A DNA stretch of 7,125 nucleotides from JAVEVF01 sp034005175 (GCA_034005175.1 JAVEVF010000093.1:1-7125); one strand, 5' to 3'. Positions 1 to 5,556 are shown, counted from the stretch's first letter. The notes: generated from the letters alone by a model not told the origin. A program made the numbers and translations.

Positions 1-200
1 TCCGGTGCTGTACCGCTAACGACCGGTGCTTCCGCCGCGAACGCGCGGCTTCCTGTCAGCCTAGCGCGTGCGAGAGTCGGCTGGAAGCACTTGTTAGAAC
101 GCCCGCCCTACGCCGTCAGCTGCACCTTGAGGCGCTTCCCGATGGCACTCGCCGCACGCTCGAGTGTGACGAGCGTGACCGAGGGGTTCGCAGGGTCAAG
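1..200. repeat. Long direct repeat, left copy (matches 6926-7125)
   Basis: By eye the two 200-base ends align without gaps with 7 mismatches, at positions 2, 22, 33, 44, 53, 73 and 196. Six fall in the attC and its flank; one is in the antitoxin gene. The match includes 1-19, which is already the next cassette's leader, so the repeat crosses a cassette junction. Confidence 0.93.
14..99 (-). other. attC site 1 (ends the cassette 20-835)
   Basis: The left arm starts CGCTAACG at 14 and the right arm ends at GTTAGAA, 93-99. The inner arms GTGCTTCC and GGAAGCAC pair. An internal hairpin GCCGCG-AACG-CGCGGC lies in the variable part. In this copy the substitution at position 33 changes which base is left unpaired: GCTTCCGCC against GGCTGGAAGC leaves a T bulged on the plus strand, where the other six sites leave a G. 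The site is a near duplicate of the one at 6939-7024. Confidence 0.9.
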
Positions 201-392
201 CAGGCGCTCCACCGAAGACCGGCTCGTCTTCATGCGACGGGCGAGTTCGGACTGCGATATATTTGCACGCTCCATCTCCTGCACCAGCTGGTACGCGATG
301 ACCCGCTTGGTCGCGACGGCCTCCGCCTCGTCAAGTACGCCCTCGTTACGGAGGAAGTCGTCGAAGTCGCTTCCGATATGCTTCTTGTCCAC
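108..392 (-). CDS. XRE-type HTH antitoxin, partner of a HigB/Gp49-like toxin
   Basis: This 94-residue antitoxin would neutralise the toxin encoded just upstream and repress the shared promoter. The C-terminal half (about residues 33-90) reads as a Cro/C1-type helix-turn-helix, with SQSELARRMKTSRSSVERLL as the recognition core and a hydrophobic ending, KRLKVQLTA. The N-terminal half (DKKHIGSDFDDFLRNEG) is the usual toxin-binding extension of this family. I chose the GTG at 392 because AAGGGAG at 401-407 lies 8 bases upstream. A GTG at 401 overlaps the toxin stop as GTGA, but the SD would then overlap the start. The partner toxin stops at 398, so the pair is translationally coupled. A second copy of this gene's 3' end is at 7033-7125, differing in the sequenced part by one residue (Asp66 here, Ala there). 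Confidence 0.88.
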   Translation of the reverse strand: MDKKHIGSDFDDFLRNEGVLDEAEAVATKRVIAYQLVQEMERANISQSELARRMKTSRSSVERLLDPANPSVTLVTLERAASAIGKRLKVQLTA

Positions 393-397
393 CGTGT

Positions 398-757
398 TCA
401 CTCCCTTCGCAGGCCCGCCAGACGCTGCTGAGCGGTCCTGATATCCGACGCCGGCGTCTTCTGGGACTTCTTCATGAAACCGTGCAGGAGGACCATGACC
501 GGTCCTTGGACTGTGAAGAGCACCCGTGCGATGCCCGCCGCGATGTGCGAACGGACCTCCCACAGACCCGGCTCAAGCTTGCGGATGAGCGGCATCCCCA
601 GCGGCCAGCCGTACTGCGCCGTCTTGATGTCCTCACCGACCGCTCGCCGATCGTCCTTCGCGAGCCCGAGCAGCCACTCCCTCACCGGTTCGCCCCCGGA
701 TGCGGTGCGGTAGAACCGCACTGAGAGGCTGGGTTGCTTGTCACGGGACTCACTCAT
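398..757 (-). CDS. RelE/HigB superfamily toxin (phage Gp49-like)
   Basis: This 119-residue protein matches the Gp49-like branch of the RelE/HigB toxins, predicted ribosome-dependent mRNA interferases. Diagnostic stretches in order are VRFYRTASGGEPVREWL, GEDIKTAQYGWPLGMPLIRK, LWEVRSHI, ARVLFTV and MVLLHGFMKKSQKTP, the last a strongly conserved C-terminal block. I took the ATG at 757 (MSESRDK). A TTG 18 bases further up also stays in frame but lies inside the operator palindrome. No Shine-Dalgarno precedes the ATG, whereas the antitoxin behind it has a good one. That arrangement would favour antitoxin excess. The toxin-then-antitoxin gene order is typical of higBA modules. The family is clear; target and activity are inferred from it. 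Confidence 0.9.
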   Translation of the reverse strand: MSESRDKQPSLSVRFYRTASGGEPVREWLLGLAKDDRRAVGEDIKTAQYGWPLGMPLIRKLEPGLWEVRSHIAAGIARVLFTVQGPVMVLLHGFMKKSQKTPASDIRTAQQRLAGLRRE

Positions 758-763
758 GCAAGG

Positions 764-792
764 AGTGTACCACAATTGGTACGTTTGGAACC
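764..792 (-). promoter_or_regulatory. Operator palindrome and putative promoter of the cassette 1 TA pair
   Basis: A perfect inverted repeat GTACCA-CAAT-TGGTAC spans 767-782. On the minus strand a -10-like TACACT (764-769) overlaps its downstream edge. A -35 is poor: GGTTCC at 787-792 gives a 17-base spacer. The toxin ATG starts 7 bases after TACACT, so the transcript may begin at or very near the start codon. The position is that of an autoregulatory operator for the HTH antitoxin. The palindrome is directly visible; binding is inferred. Confidence 0.6.
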
Positions 793-829
793 CCGGATGT
801 TGGGGGAATAGAGGCGTTCCGGAAGGTCG

Positions 830-917
830 TTCTAACGTGTTGGCGCTTCAGCTGCGCGCCGCGAAGCCTTATCGTCAGTCTAGCGCTTGTCGCGACAGCT
901 GGAAGCACTTGTTAGCC
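830..917 (-). other. attC site 2 (ends the cassette 836-1724)
   Basis: The left arm is TCTAACGTGTTGGCGCTTC and the right arm GGAAGCACTTGTTAGCC. The stem GCTTC-AGCTG pairs with CAGCT-G-GAAGC, leaving one unpaired G on the plus strand (an extra C in canonical L''). The centre carries GTCAGTCTA. The left arm is nearly the same as that of site 6, while the right arm matches sites 1 and 7. Confidence 0.9.
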
Positions 918-1079
918 TGATCCTGGCGACCCGAAATCGTGGCCCGCAGCCGCCCTGTCATCTCGGCGGCGTGCACGGCGACTGGCCTGCTTCGCAAGCG
1001 TCTTCCGACCCCCAGTAGCCTCTGCCGCGTTTAGCACCGGCGTGCCCTGACTTGATGCGCCCCCATGCCATGGGTATCC
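918..1079. other. Non-coding 3' trailer of cassette 2
   Basis: These 162 bases lie between the stop of the antidote gene and its attC. I see no ORF with codon character, no hairpin followed by a T run, and no RNA gene signature. It is longer than the trailers of the other TA cassettes (about 10 bases), so it may be leftover sequence from the cassette's formation. Confidence 0.4.
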
Positions 1080-1364
1080 CTAGGCCGAAACGTGCAGCTT
1101 CAGGCCGAGTGAGCGAACGACCTTCTGCACGGTACCGAACTCCGGGTTGCCCTCAGAAGAGAGCGCCTTGTAGAGGCTTTCTCGCCCAAGGCCGGTCTCG
1201 CGCGCGATCTGTGTCATGCCTTTCGCGCGGGCGATGTCGCCTAGTGCCGCGGCGAGCAGTGCGGGGTCGTCTTCGTCGAGTGCCGCATCCAGGTATGCCG
1301 CCATGGCCTCGTCAGAGTCGAGGTAGCGAGTGACATCCCAGAGATGCGTCTTCGTCTTGGCCAT
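1080..1364 (-). CDS. Addiction module antidote protein (HTH, HigA-like)
   Basis: This 94-residue protein matches the 'putative addiction module antidote' family (TIGR02684 type). It has an N-terminal DVTRYLDSDEAMAAYLDAAL segment that binds toxin, then an HTH with ARAKGMTQIARETGLGRESL followed by YKALSSEGNP, and the typical ending FGTVQKVVRSLGLKLHV. I chose the ATG at 1364 because AAGGAGG (1371-1377) sits 6 bases upstream. That SD overlaps the toxin's TAA stop at 1376-1378, so the two genes are coupled with an 11-base gap. It should neutralise the RelE-fold toxin upstream and help repress the shared promoter. Confidence 0.93.
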   Translation of the reverse strand: MAKTKTHLWDVTRYLDSDEAMAAYLDAALDEDDPALLAAALGDIARAKGMTQIARETGLGRESLYKALSSEGNPEFGTVQKVVRSLGLKLHVSA

Positions 1365-1370
1365 TGCGAT

Positions 1371-1377
1371 CCTCCTT
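1371..1377 (-). promoter_or_regulatory. Shine-Dalgarno sequence of the antidote gene
   Basis: The minus strand reads AAGGAGG, 6 bases before the ATG at 1364, with its first two As inside the toxin stop codon. It fixes the start and suggests strong, coupled antitoxin translation. The toxin has only a weak GTGGGA ahead of its start. Confidence 0.8.
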
Positions 1378-1672
1378 ACAGTCCGCGCGCGAGTTTCTTC
1401 GCGCGCTCGATGTCCCGCTGCTGGGTCGACTTGTCGCCGCCAGCCAGCAGGACGATCACGATCTCGCCATGCCGCGTGAGGTAGACGCGATAGCCCGGAC
1501 CGCACATCACCCTGAGCTCGAGCACGCCATCGCCGACGGACTTGACGTCACCGAGATTGCCGAGGGACACCCGTCTGATACGAGCTGCGATGCGAAGCTG
1601 CGCGCTCAGGTCACGCAGTGATTCGAACCACCGCTGGTAGGTGTCTGTCTCCCGAATCTCGAACGTGAGCAT
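1376..1672 (-). CDS. Addiction module killer protein (RelE/ParE-fold toxin)
   Basis: This 98-residue toxin belongs to the 'addiction module killer protein' family (TIGR02683 type) within the RelE/ParE superfamily, usually paired with the antidote family found just downstream. Visible blocks are FEIRETDTYQRWFESLRD, ARIRRVSLGNLGDVKSVGDG, VLELRVMCGPGYRVYL and IVIVLLAGGDKSTQQRDIE, and the protein ends in basic residues (AKKLARGL). The RVYL and GGDKSTQ blocks are the family's conserved C-terminal strands. I took the ATG at 1672; a GTG four codons earlier is possible but lies inside the operator palindrome. Cleavage of translated mRNA is the family expectation and is not shown by the sequence. Confidence 0.93.
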   Translation of the reverse strand: MLTFEIRETDTYQRWFESLRDLSAQLRIAARIRRVSLGNLGDVKSVGDGVLELRVMCGPGYRVYLTRHGEIVIVLLAGGDKSTQQRDIERAKKLARGL

Positions 1673-1700
1673 AGTGTATCCCACACGATACGTTCGTGCA
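1672..1700 (-). promoter_or_regulatory. Promoter and operator palindrome of the cassette 2 TA pair
   Basis: An inverted repeat GTATC-N6-GATAC occupies 1676-1691. On the minus strand TTGCAC, 17 bases, then TACACT form a reasonable sigma-70-type promoter, with the palindrome filling the spacer. TACACT ends right before the ATG, so transcription would start at or inside the first codons. This implies a leaderless message or a slightly later true start. Confidence 0.5.
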
Positions 1701-1718
1701 AGCAGCGGCGGAGATTCG

Positions 1719-1803
1719 GGCTAACGCGTTTGCGCATGAGCGGCAGTCATGCACTCTCAGGTCAGTCTAACCTCGGGCTGTCCGCTCGATGCGCTTGTTA
1801 GGC
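1719..1803 (-). other. attC site 3 (ends the large cassette 1725-4072)
   Basis: The left arm is GGCTAACGCGTTTGCGCATG and the right arm GATGCGCTTGTTAGGC. The stem GCGCAT-GAGCGG pairs with CCGCTC-G-ATGCGC, leaving one unpaired G on the plus strand. The centre has GTCAGTCTA. It belongs to the GCGCAT subfamily with sites 4 and 5. Confidence 0.9.
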
Positions 1804-1931
1804 ACCTGGAGAGCTGCGACAGCGCCACTCAATGAGCGAGTCCCGCCACAGCGACACGCTATCGACAATCTCACCGACAAGGGGTTCTGGCGAACCCAGA
1901 TAGCGCGCAGAGCATCTGTCAAGGGATACAT

Positions 1932-2324
1932 CTAGGAGATACCGAGGGCTGCAAGCCCTTCGATTGTCTGCTGGGCACTTGTGTCAGGTGGGTCAGACCA
2001 CTCGTCACAGTGTTTCCACCAGTTCGCAGCGTGGTTGACCAGAGCAGCGATCGTAGGCCCACTTGAGTGATGCAGACCAAGGTCCAGAGCCTGCTGCCTG
2101 GATACTCCTGTCTCCGCGCACACCCCGGTCGTGTAGCCTTGACACGCAGCGAATCCCAGCCCAATCAGGTACTCGATCACTTCTGGGAGATCCAGGTGAC
2201 CAGATTCAGGTCGCTCTCGAAGAAGATCAAGCAGACTCGCGACTCGCGCATCCACGAGTGCACACGTCTCATCAAGAGACTCGCGACCGAAGTCGAACGA
2301 CCAATCCGGTTGCAGTATCGCCAA
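1932..2324 (-). CDS. Hypothetical protein, 130 residues, last gene of cassette 3
   Basis: I do not recognise a family. The predicted protein is soluble, with no signal or membrane segment. Features are an aromatic N-terminus (PDWSFDFGRES), a helical stretch CALVDARVASLLDLLRERPE, a middle segment IEYLIGLGFAACQGYTTGVC, and a C-terminal AALVNHAANWWKHCDEWSDP rich in Trp and His. A turn-helix-like SRQQALDLGL lies near residue 75. The start is TTG at 2324, with GGAG 7 bases upstream and an in-frame TAG at 2328-2330 that rules out an earlier start. It sits 204 bases behind the J-domain gene, and its attC follows about 130 bases later. Residue composition looks like a real protein, but the start is uncertain and the function unknown. 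Confidence 0.65.
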   Translation of the reverse strand: MAILQPDWSFDFGRESLDETCALVDARVASLLDLLRERPESGHLDLPEVIEYLIGLGFAACQGYTTGVCAETGVSRQQALDLGLHHSSGPTIAALVNHAANWWKHCDEWSDPPDTSAQQTIEGLAALGIS

Positions 2325-2528
2325 TCGCTAGCTCCGTCTCACGCGTGGCTAAGCGGCGCCAGCCACTAGCTGCGGTCCGCGCGCCGATCGCTGTCCGCCG
2401 GAACTTGCGCTGTAGATGCGGTTGCTGTGCGCGCGGGGAGGCCCAGATTCATCGGGGCTGTGTAGCAAGTACTTCGTGTTCGTCAGTACTGCAACCAACC
2501 CACCCGGCACCGTTGCAGCGAAGATCCG
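2325..2528. other. Intergenic gap inside cassette 3
   Basis: These 204 bases separate the J-domain gene from the 130-residue gene. The only structure I see is a hairpin, GTGGCT-N10-AGCCAC at 2345-2366, about 20 bases upstream of the TTG start. No T run follows it, so it is not a convincing terminator. No clear promoter was found, so it is unclear whether the last gene is transcribed with the first two. Confidence 0.35.
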
Positions 2529-3398
2529 CTACCATGACTTTTCCCTCGACGTGTAGCACCAAGAGACGTAGTCATCCACGTCGCTGCTATCAATCGGTCG
2601 TGGTCTACCGCTTTGGTCATACGTGAACCATGCATCAATCACCAGGGGGGCGTAGGCCTCCGTTGTATCCGGATTCGCAATTAGCGAGATTACGTACCAG
2701 TCGCCAGCACCATTCGCCGAGAACTGCGGAGGGTCAGCGTAGTCTTTGCGCAGTCCAATATACGAACCCACAGGCTCAGCGGAGGCCTTTCCAGCCGCGA
2801 TGCCCGACTGGTACCCCGCACTGCGGGCCGCATCCACTTCCGCCGGTGAGTAGGTCCTCGTTGCGCTCTCAGACGGCGGCTCCACTGAGGATTGATCGGA
2901 CCTCGCATCGGTCGCCGAGGCAGCTCCGAATGACCAACCCACGGCCAGAATGAGGGCTGCTCCGATCAGTGCCGGGACTAGTTGCCTACGGCGGTAGTCG
3001 CTGATGCGCTGTTCGGCATAGGCTTCGGCATAGGCCTGGGCTGACCGTTCTCTCCGCTGCGCCTCCTGCGCCCGCCGGGCCCGATCCTCGTTCTCGGCGC
3101 GTTCAGCAGCTTGAGCAGCGGCTTGTGCGGCGGCCTTCTTCCTAGTTTCGTGCGCGCGTTGCTTCTCCGCTTCACGTTCTGCCAGCATCTTGACCGCCGC
3201 ACTGTAGGCTGCGTTGATTTCCGCCAGCTTCGCAGTGGCCTCCTTCTGGAGATCGGGGTCACTTGGAAACCGATCTGGGTGCCATACCTTGCAGAGGCGC
3301 CTGTAAGCCTTCTTAGTCTCCTCAAGCGAGGCCCCGCCAGACAACCCAAGAACCTTCAGGGCCCGCAGGAGCTCAAAATCACGGTCGGCGGAATTCAT
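2529..3398 (-). CDS. Membrane-anchored J-domain (DnaJ-like) protein
   Basis: This 289-residue protein has an N-terminal J domain (about residues 13-70) with the invariant HPD at 40-42 inside KVWHPDRFPSDP. A preceding helix contains LEETKKAYRRLC, and a following helix ATAKLAEINAAYSAAV. J domains stimulate the ATPase of DnaK-type Hsp70s. An Ala/Glu/Arg-rich coiled-coil (about 71-138) leads to one membrane helix (about 140-160, LVPALIGAALILAVGWSFGA). The tail has a low-complexity stretch (165-205) and then a small Trp/Tyr-rich domain (210-289). No Gly/Phe linker or zinc-finger of true DnaJ is present. The J domain and coiled coil are probably cytosolic and the tail probably outside. The ATG at 3398 starts one base after the stop of the upstream membrane-protein gene and has GAGG as SD, so the two are co-translated. 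The architecture is clear; the substrate is unknown. Confidence 0.88.
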   Translation of the reverse strand: MNSADRDFELLRALKVLGLSGGASLEETKKAYRRLCKVWHPDRFPSDPDLQKEATAKLAEINAAYSAAVKMLAEREAEKQRAHETRKKAAAQAAAQAAERAENEDRARRAQEAQRRERSAQAYAEAYAEQRISDYRRRQLVPALIGAALILAVGWSFGAASATDARSDQSSVEPPSESATRTYSPAEVDAARSAGYQSGIAAGKASAEPVGSYIGLRKDYADPPQFSANGAGDWYVISLIANPDTTEAYAPLVIDAWFTYDQSGRPRPIDSSDVDDYVSWCYTSREKSW

Positions 3399-3399
3399 C

Positions 3400-3948
3400 T
3401 CATCGCCTCACTGAGTCCCATGCTGCCGACGTTATGACGCGCGCCAATTGCGACCAGGATGCACCAACCTGATCAGAACCGAAGTCCGACTCCAACTGCC
3501 TGCGAATGACCGCGAGCCCCTCGTCCCCAAACTCATTGATTTCGCTCGCGTACTCCAGGCCGAGCTGGTGCGCTCTGGCTGTCAGAGGATTGTCTCTTCC
3601 GTCAGTAGCTGGTGGCGTTTGAGGAGATGAGGGCATCCGCGGCATGGCACCTGGCCCTCGTGGTACGGAGCGACTCCGATTTCGAGACTCGACCCACCAA
3701 CCCCTGATGAGGGCGACTATGTACCAGAATACCCACCATGCCGTTGCCCACCCAAAGCCCATGAGGCCGAGAAGCGCAATGCTCCAGTCGCCAGTGAACA
3801 AGCCGATGAAGAAGCCGACCACCACAGCGATGCTTGACAAGACGGCCAGCCATGATATGGGGATCAAGAACCCCGAATCGTCACCTAGAAACGAAATCAC
3901 TCGGCCGTGCACTCCCGCCTCCGGTCCCATACGACTGACATGCGCCAC
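3400..3948 (-). CDS. Small membrane protein with two helices and a cytosolic tail, partner of the J-domain protein
   Basis: It has up to 182 residues and no recognised family. Two hydrophobic segments, about 27-51 (LIPISWLAVLSSIAVVVGFF) and 56-82 (rich in Trp and Gly), form a hairpin in the membrane. A basic, Pro-rich linker (SRNRSRSVPRGPG) follows, then a C-terminal soluble part (about 118-182) with ARAHQLGLEYASEINEFGDE and a predicted helix GLAVIRRQLESDFG. The positive linker suggests the tail is cytosolic. The start is ambiguous: GTG at 3948 and ATG at 3930 both fit, yet the best SD, GGAGGAG (minus strand of 3966-3972), is 17 bases or more from either. The stop overlaps the coupling region of the J-domain gene, with a one-base gap. 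The two proteins probably act in one membrane complex, by inference from coupling only. Confidence 0.75.
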   Translation of the reverse strand: MAHVSRMGPEAGVHGRVISFLGDDSGFLIPISWLAVLSSIAVVVGFFIGLFTGDWSIALLGLMGFGWATAWWVFWYIVALIRGWWVESRNRSRSVPRGPGAMPRMPSSPQTPPATDGRDNPLTARAHQLGLEYASEINEFGDEGLAVIRRQLESDFGSDQVGASWSQLARVITSAAWDSVRR

Positions 3949-4066
3949 CAGCGCGATGGCTAGCTCTCCTCCGATCGGTCATCGTATCGGCGGGCGCTTC
4001 TCAAGTATACACACCTAGGGCCGCAACCGTGGGCGAGCAGACCATTCCGGAGTCATCCTGCAGAGT
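3949..4066 (-). promoter_or_regulatory. Leader of cassette 3 with possible -10 and SD
   Basis: On the minus strand TATACT (plus 4004-4009) is a good -10 hexamer, but no matching -35 sits 16-18 bases upstream. Downstream, GGAGGAG at 3966-3972 looks like a ribosome binding site, placed too far from the annotated starts. This leader likely carries the cassette's own promoter, which is uncommon for non-TA cassettes. Confidence 0.35.
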
Positions 4067-4151
4067 GCCTAACGTGTGGCGCATGAGCAGACGCCGATGC
4101 GCCCTCAGGTCAGTCTACCTCGTGGCGTTCTGCTCGATGCGCTTGTTAGAC
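4067..4151 (-). other. attC site 4 (ends the cassette 4073-5562)
   Basis: The left arm is GCCTAACGTGTGGCGCATG and the right arm GATGCGCTTGTTAGAC. The stem GCGCAT-GAGCAG pairs with CTGCTC-G-ATGCGC, with one unpaired G on the plus strand. The centre reads GTCAGTCTA. Immediately to its right, with no intervening base, lies another consensus R' box (GCCTAAC, 4152-4158). Confidence 0.9.
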
Positions 4152-4158
4152 GCCTAAC
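4152..4158 (-). other. Extra R'-like box abutting attC site 4
   Basis: On the minus strand this reads GTTAGGC, a full GTTRRRY match, directly followed by the R'' box GTCTAAC of attC site 4. The pair forms the palindrome GTTAG-GCGT-CTAAC. It could be the remnant of a deleted attC or cassette, or chance. The lipoprotein stop codon lies 8 bases away. Confidence 0.35.
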
Positions 4159-4166
4159 GCCAGACT

Positions 4167-4820
4167 CTAGTCAACAGTGACCCGAGCTAGTCCTGCGGCT
4201 ATGCCCCGAAGCGCGGCAGCCGGCATGTCGGCACGAAGCACGTAGGTAACATACGGGTACTGCTCCACACCCGAGTCTTCCTGCCATTCAACGATGGCCG
4301 GATAGTGGTTGGACTCTCCGCTCGACCAAAGTTGGTCACCTGATTCAGCGACGACAGCCCTGTTGCCGCGAACACTGGATTCCTTGTAGATGAGCGACTC
4401 ACCGCGACTGTTCGGGGTCATAGGGGCGTAGAGTGTCTCTTCGAAGTCAAGAGGCTGGTCGGAGGGGATGACCGTTAGTTCAATCTTGTCGCCATACCTG
4501 ATACACCAACCCATGACCTCTTCACCAGTGGTGAGCGTTGCGGGGTACGGCAGCACCACCCGTGACGGGATCCCGCGACCGTTACCGTCAACCCGCAGCT
4601 TCATGCCGCCGCGTCGGGCAGACGCCACGACTTGATCCATCGAGGCGGTTGGCGTTGATGTTGTCTCGCCGCGCTGCCACCAGGGAACTTGGAGGTTCAC
4701 CGGGGCCTTCGGAGAGCCTGCGTTCACGAACGGTCCCTTGGCTGACGAGGCACCGCAGCCAGACACGAACAGGACCAAGACCACCAAGCTTGCTGGGAGG
4801 AGGGTTCTCTTGGCGTTCAT
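4167..4820 (-). CDS. Lipoprotein of unknown function
   Basis: This 217-residue protein starts with a textbook lipoprotein signal: basic MNAKRTLL, a hydrophobic run ASLVVLVLFV, then the lipobox VSGC with the lipidated Cys at residue 22. The mature part begins GASSAKGPF and has a Thr/Ser linker before a globular domain with one further Cys (GWCIRYGDK) and several beta-rich stretches (SRVVLPYPATL, KIELTVIPSD, YPYVTYVLRADMP). I do not recognise the domain. AGGAG at 4827-4831 lies 6 bases before the ATG. The gene begins 15 bases after the stop of the secreted-protein gene, so the two form an operon. A surface-anchored partner of the secreted protein, possibly protective, is a reasonable guess but only that. 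Confidence 0.82.
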   Translation of the reverse strand: MNAKRTLLPASLVVLVLFVSGCGASSAKGPFVNAGSPKAPVNLQVPWWQRGETTSTPTASMDQVVASARRGGMKLRVDGNGRGIPSRVVLPYPATLTTGEEVMGWCIRYGDKIELTVIPSDQPLDFEETLYAPMTPNSRGESLIYKESSVRGNRAVVAESGDQLWSSGESNHYPAIVEWQEDSGVEQYPYVTYVLRADMPAAALRGIAAGLARVTVD

Positions 4821-4835
4821 GGGATTCTCCTCTAC

Positions 4836-5491
4836 CTACACGTGCGGGGTCTCGAGGCTGTTGGGGCCCAGGCGATGGAAGTAGTAGTAGGGATCGTTGT
4901 CGTAGTACTGCCCGGCATTGGTCCAGTTCGTCCATGCAGTGGAGCTCTTGGCCTTGTACTTGAGGTTCTTGAAGTATCCATAGTTGTTGGCGGTCATGAT
5001 GTCGTCCTTTTCACAGGAGGTACCCGGCCATTGACTCGTCATTTCGGGGATGTAGATGCCATCCTTCTTGAGAGTCCCGTTCATCCAGACCCTATGGCGA
5101 TTCGTGGACTCATTCCACCGACCGCGTAGTTCTGATAGGAGTTCGATGCCAAGTTCGACTGCATCCAATAGATGCCGCCGTACACGCCGTTTCGCATCGA
5201 TGCCCAGAATGCCCAGGAATTCCCACTATACGCACCGTCGAGCGTATGCCCAGCCTCGACGAAGTCAGCCTCGCCAGTTGTGTAGGCCCAAACCACTGTG
5301 ACTTTGTTGAAGTTGGTGCCCGGCTTGGGTGAGTTCACCCAGATATCGCCGCGACATCCCCACTTCCAAGCGCTGTCCCGGCCTTGAATCCAGTACTTCT
5401 GCGCGTATGCCGCTGCAGGGCTTGCAGCCAGCAGCGCGGCGGCGAGAAGCAGAGTCAACATCGCCCACCGCCCGTGGATTCGTGATCTCAT
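4836..5491 (-). pseudogene. Secreted Trp/Tyr-rich protein, split by a frameshift
   Basis: The 5' part (from ATG 5491, SD AAGAGGA at 5497-5503) encodes a signal peptide, MRSRIHGRWAML then LLLAAALLAASPAAAYA, with likely cleavage after Ala30. The exported chain begins QKYWIQGRDSAWKWGCRGDI. This frame runs to a stop at 5081, but its last residues after VGG (about 5114) lose protein character. The next frame continues sensibly with NESTNRHRVWMNGTLKKDG, then TSCEKDDIMTANNYGYF and a Tyr/Asn/Trp-rich end NDPYYYFHRLGPN, stopping at 4836. Restoring one base near 5114-5126 gives 218 residues with two cysteines in the mature chain that could pair. No slippery heptamer is present, so mutation or an assembly error is more likely than programmed frameshifting. 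No family was recognised. Confidence 0.72.
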
Positions 5492-5556
5492 CGGGGTCCT
5501 CTTTTGCCGCGTTGAGCCCGACATCCTAGCTGACATGGTATCCAGTCATCGTGTGC

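Noticed and set aside
1025..1040. GTTTAGCACC as a degenerate attC box in the cassette 2 trailer
   Set aside because: The fourth base breaks GTTRRRY and no pairing partner with attC-like arms is found within about 150 bases.
1365..1505. N-terminal extension of the cassette 2 antidote (47 extra codons)
   Set aside because: The extension overlaps the toxin gene in another frame and is Arg-rich. The ATG at 1364 has a strong SD and matches the family's usual start.
2345..2366. Hairpin GTGGCT-N10-AGCCAC as a terminator for the J-domain operon
   Set aside because: No T run follows on the minus strand and the loop is large. It is recorded only as a weak structure in the gap.
2063..2626. Plus-strand ORF of 187 codons
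   Set aside because: Its translation is low in protein character (Arg/Ser/Pro-rich) and it lies opposite the minus-strand genes of cassette 3. It has no SD and runs against all other genes.
5105..5130. Programmed -1 frameshifting in the secreted-protein gene
   Set aside because: The change of frame has the right sense, but I see no slippery heptamer and no obvious downstream stimulatory hairpin, so a lost base is the simpler explanation.
4836..5491. Lactococcin-972-type bacteriocin
   Set aside because: The signal peptide, secretion and aromatic content fit loosely, but the mature chain is about twice that family's size and I cannot place its motifs.
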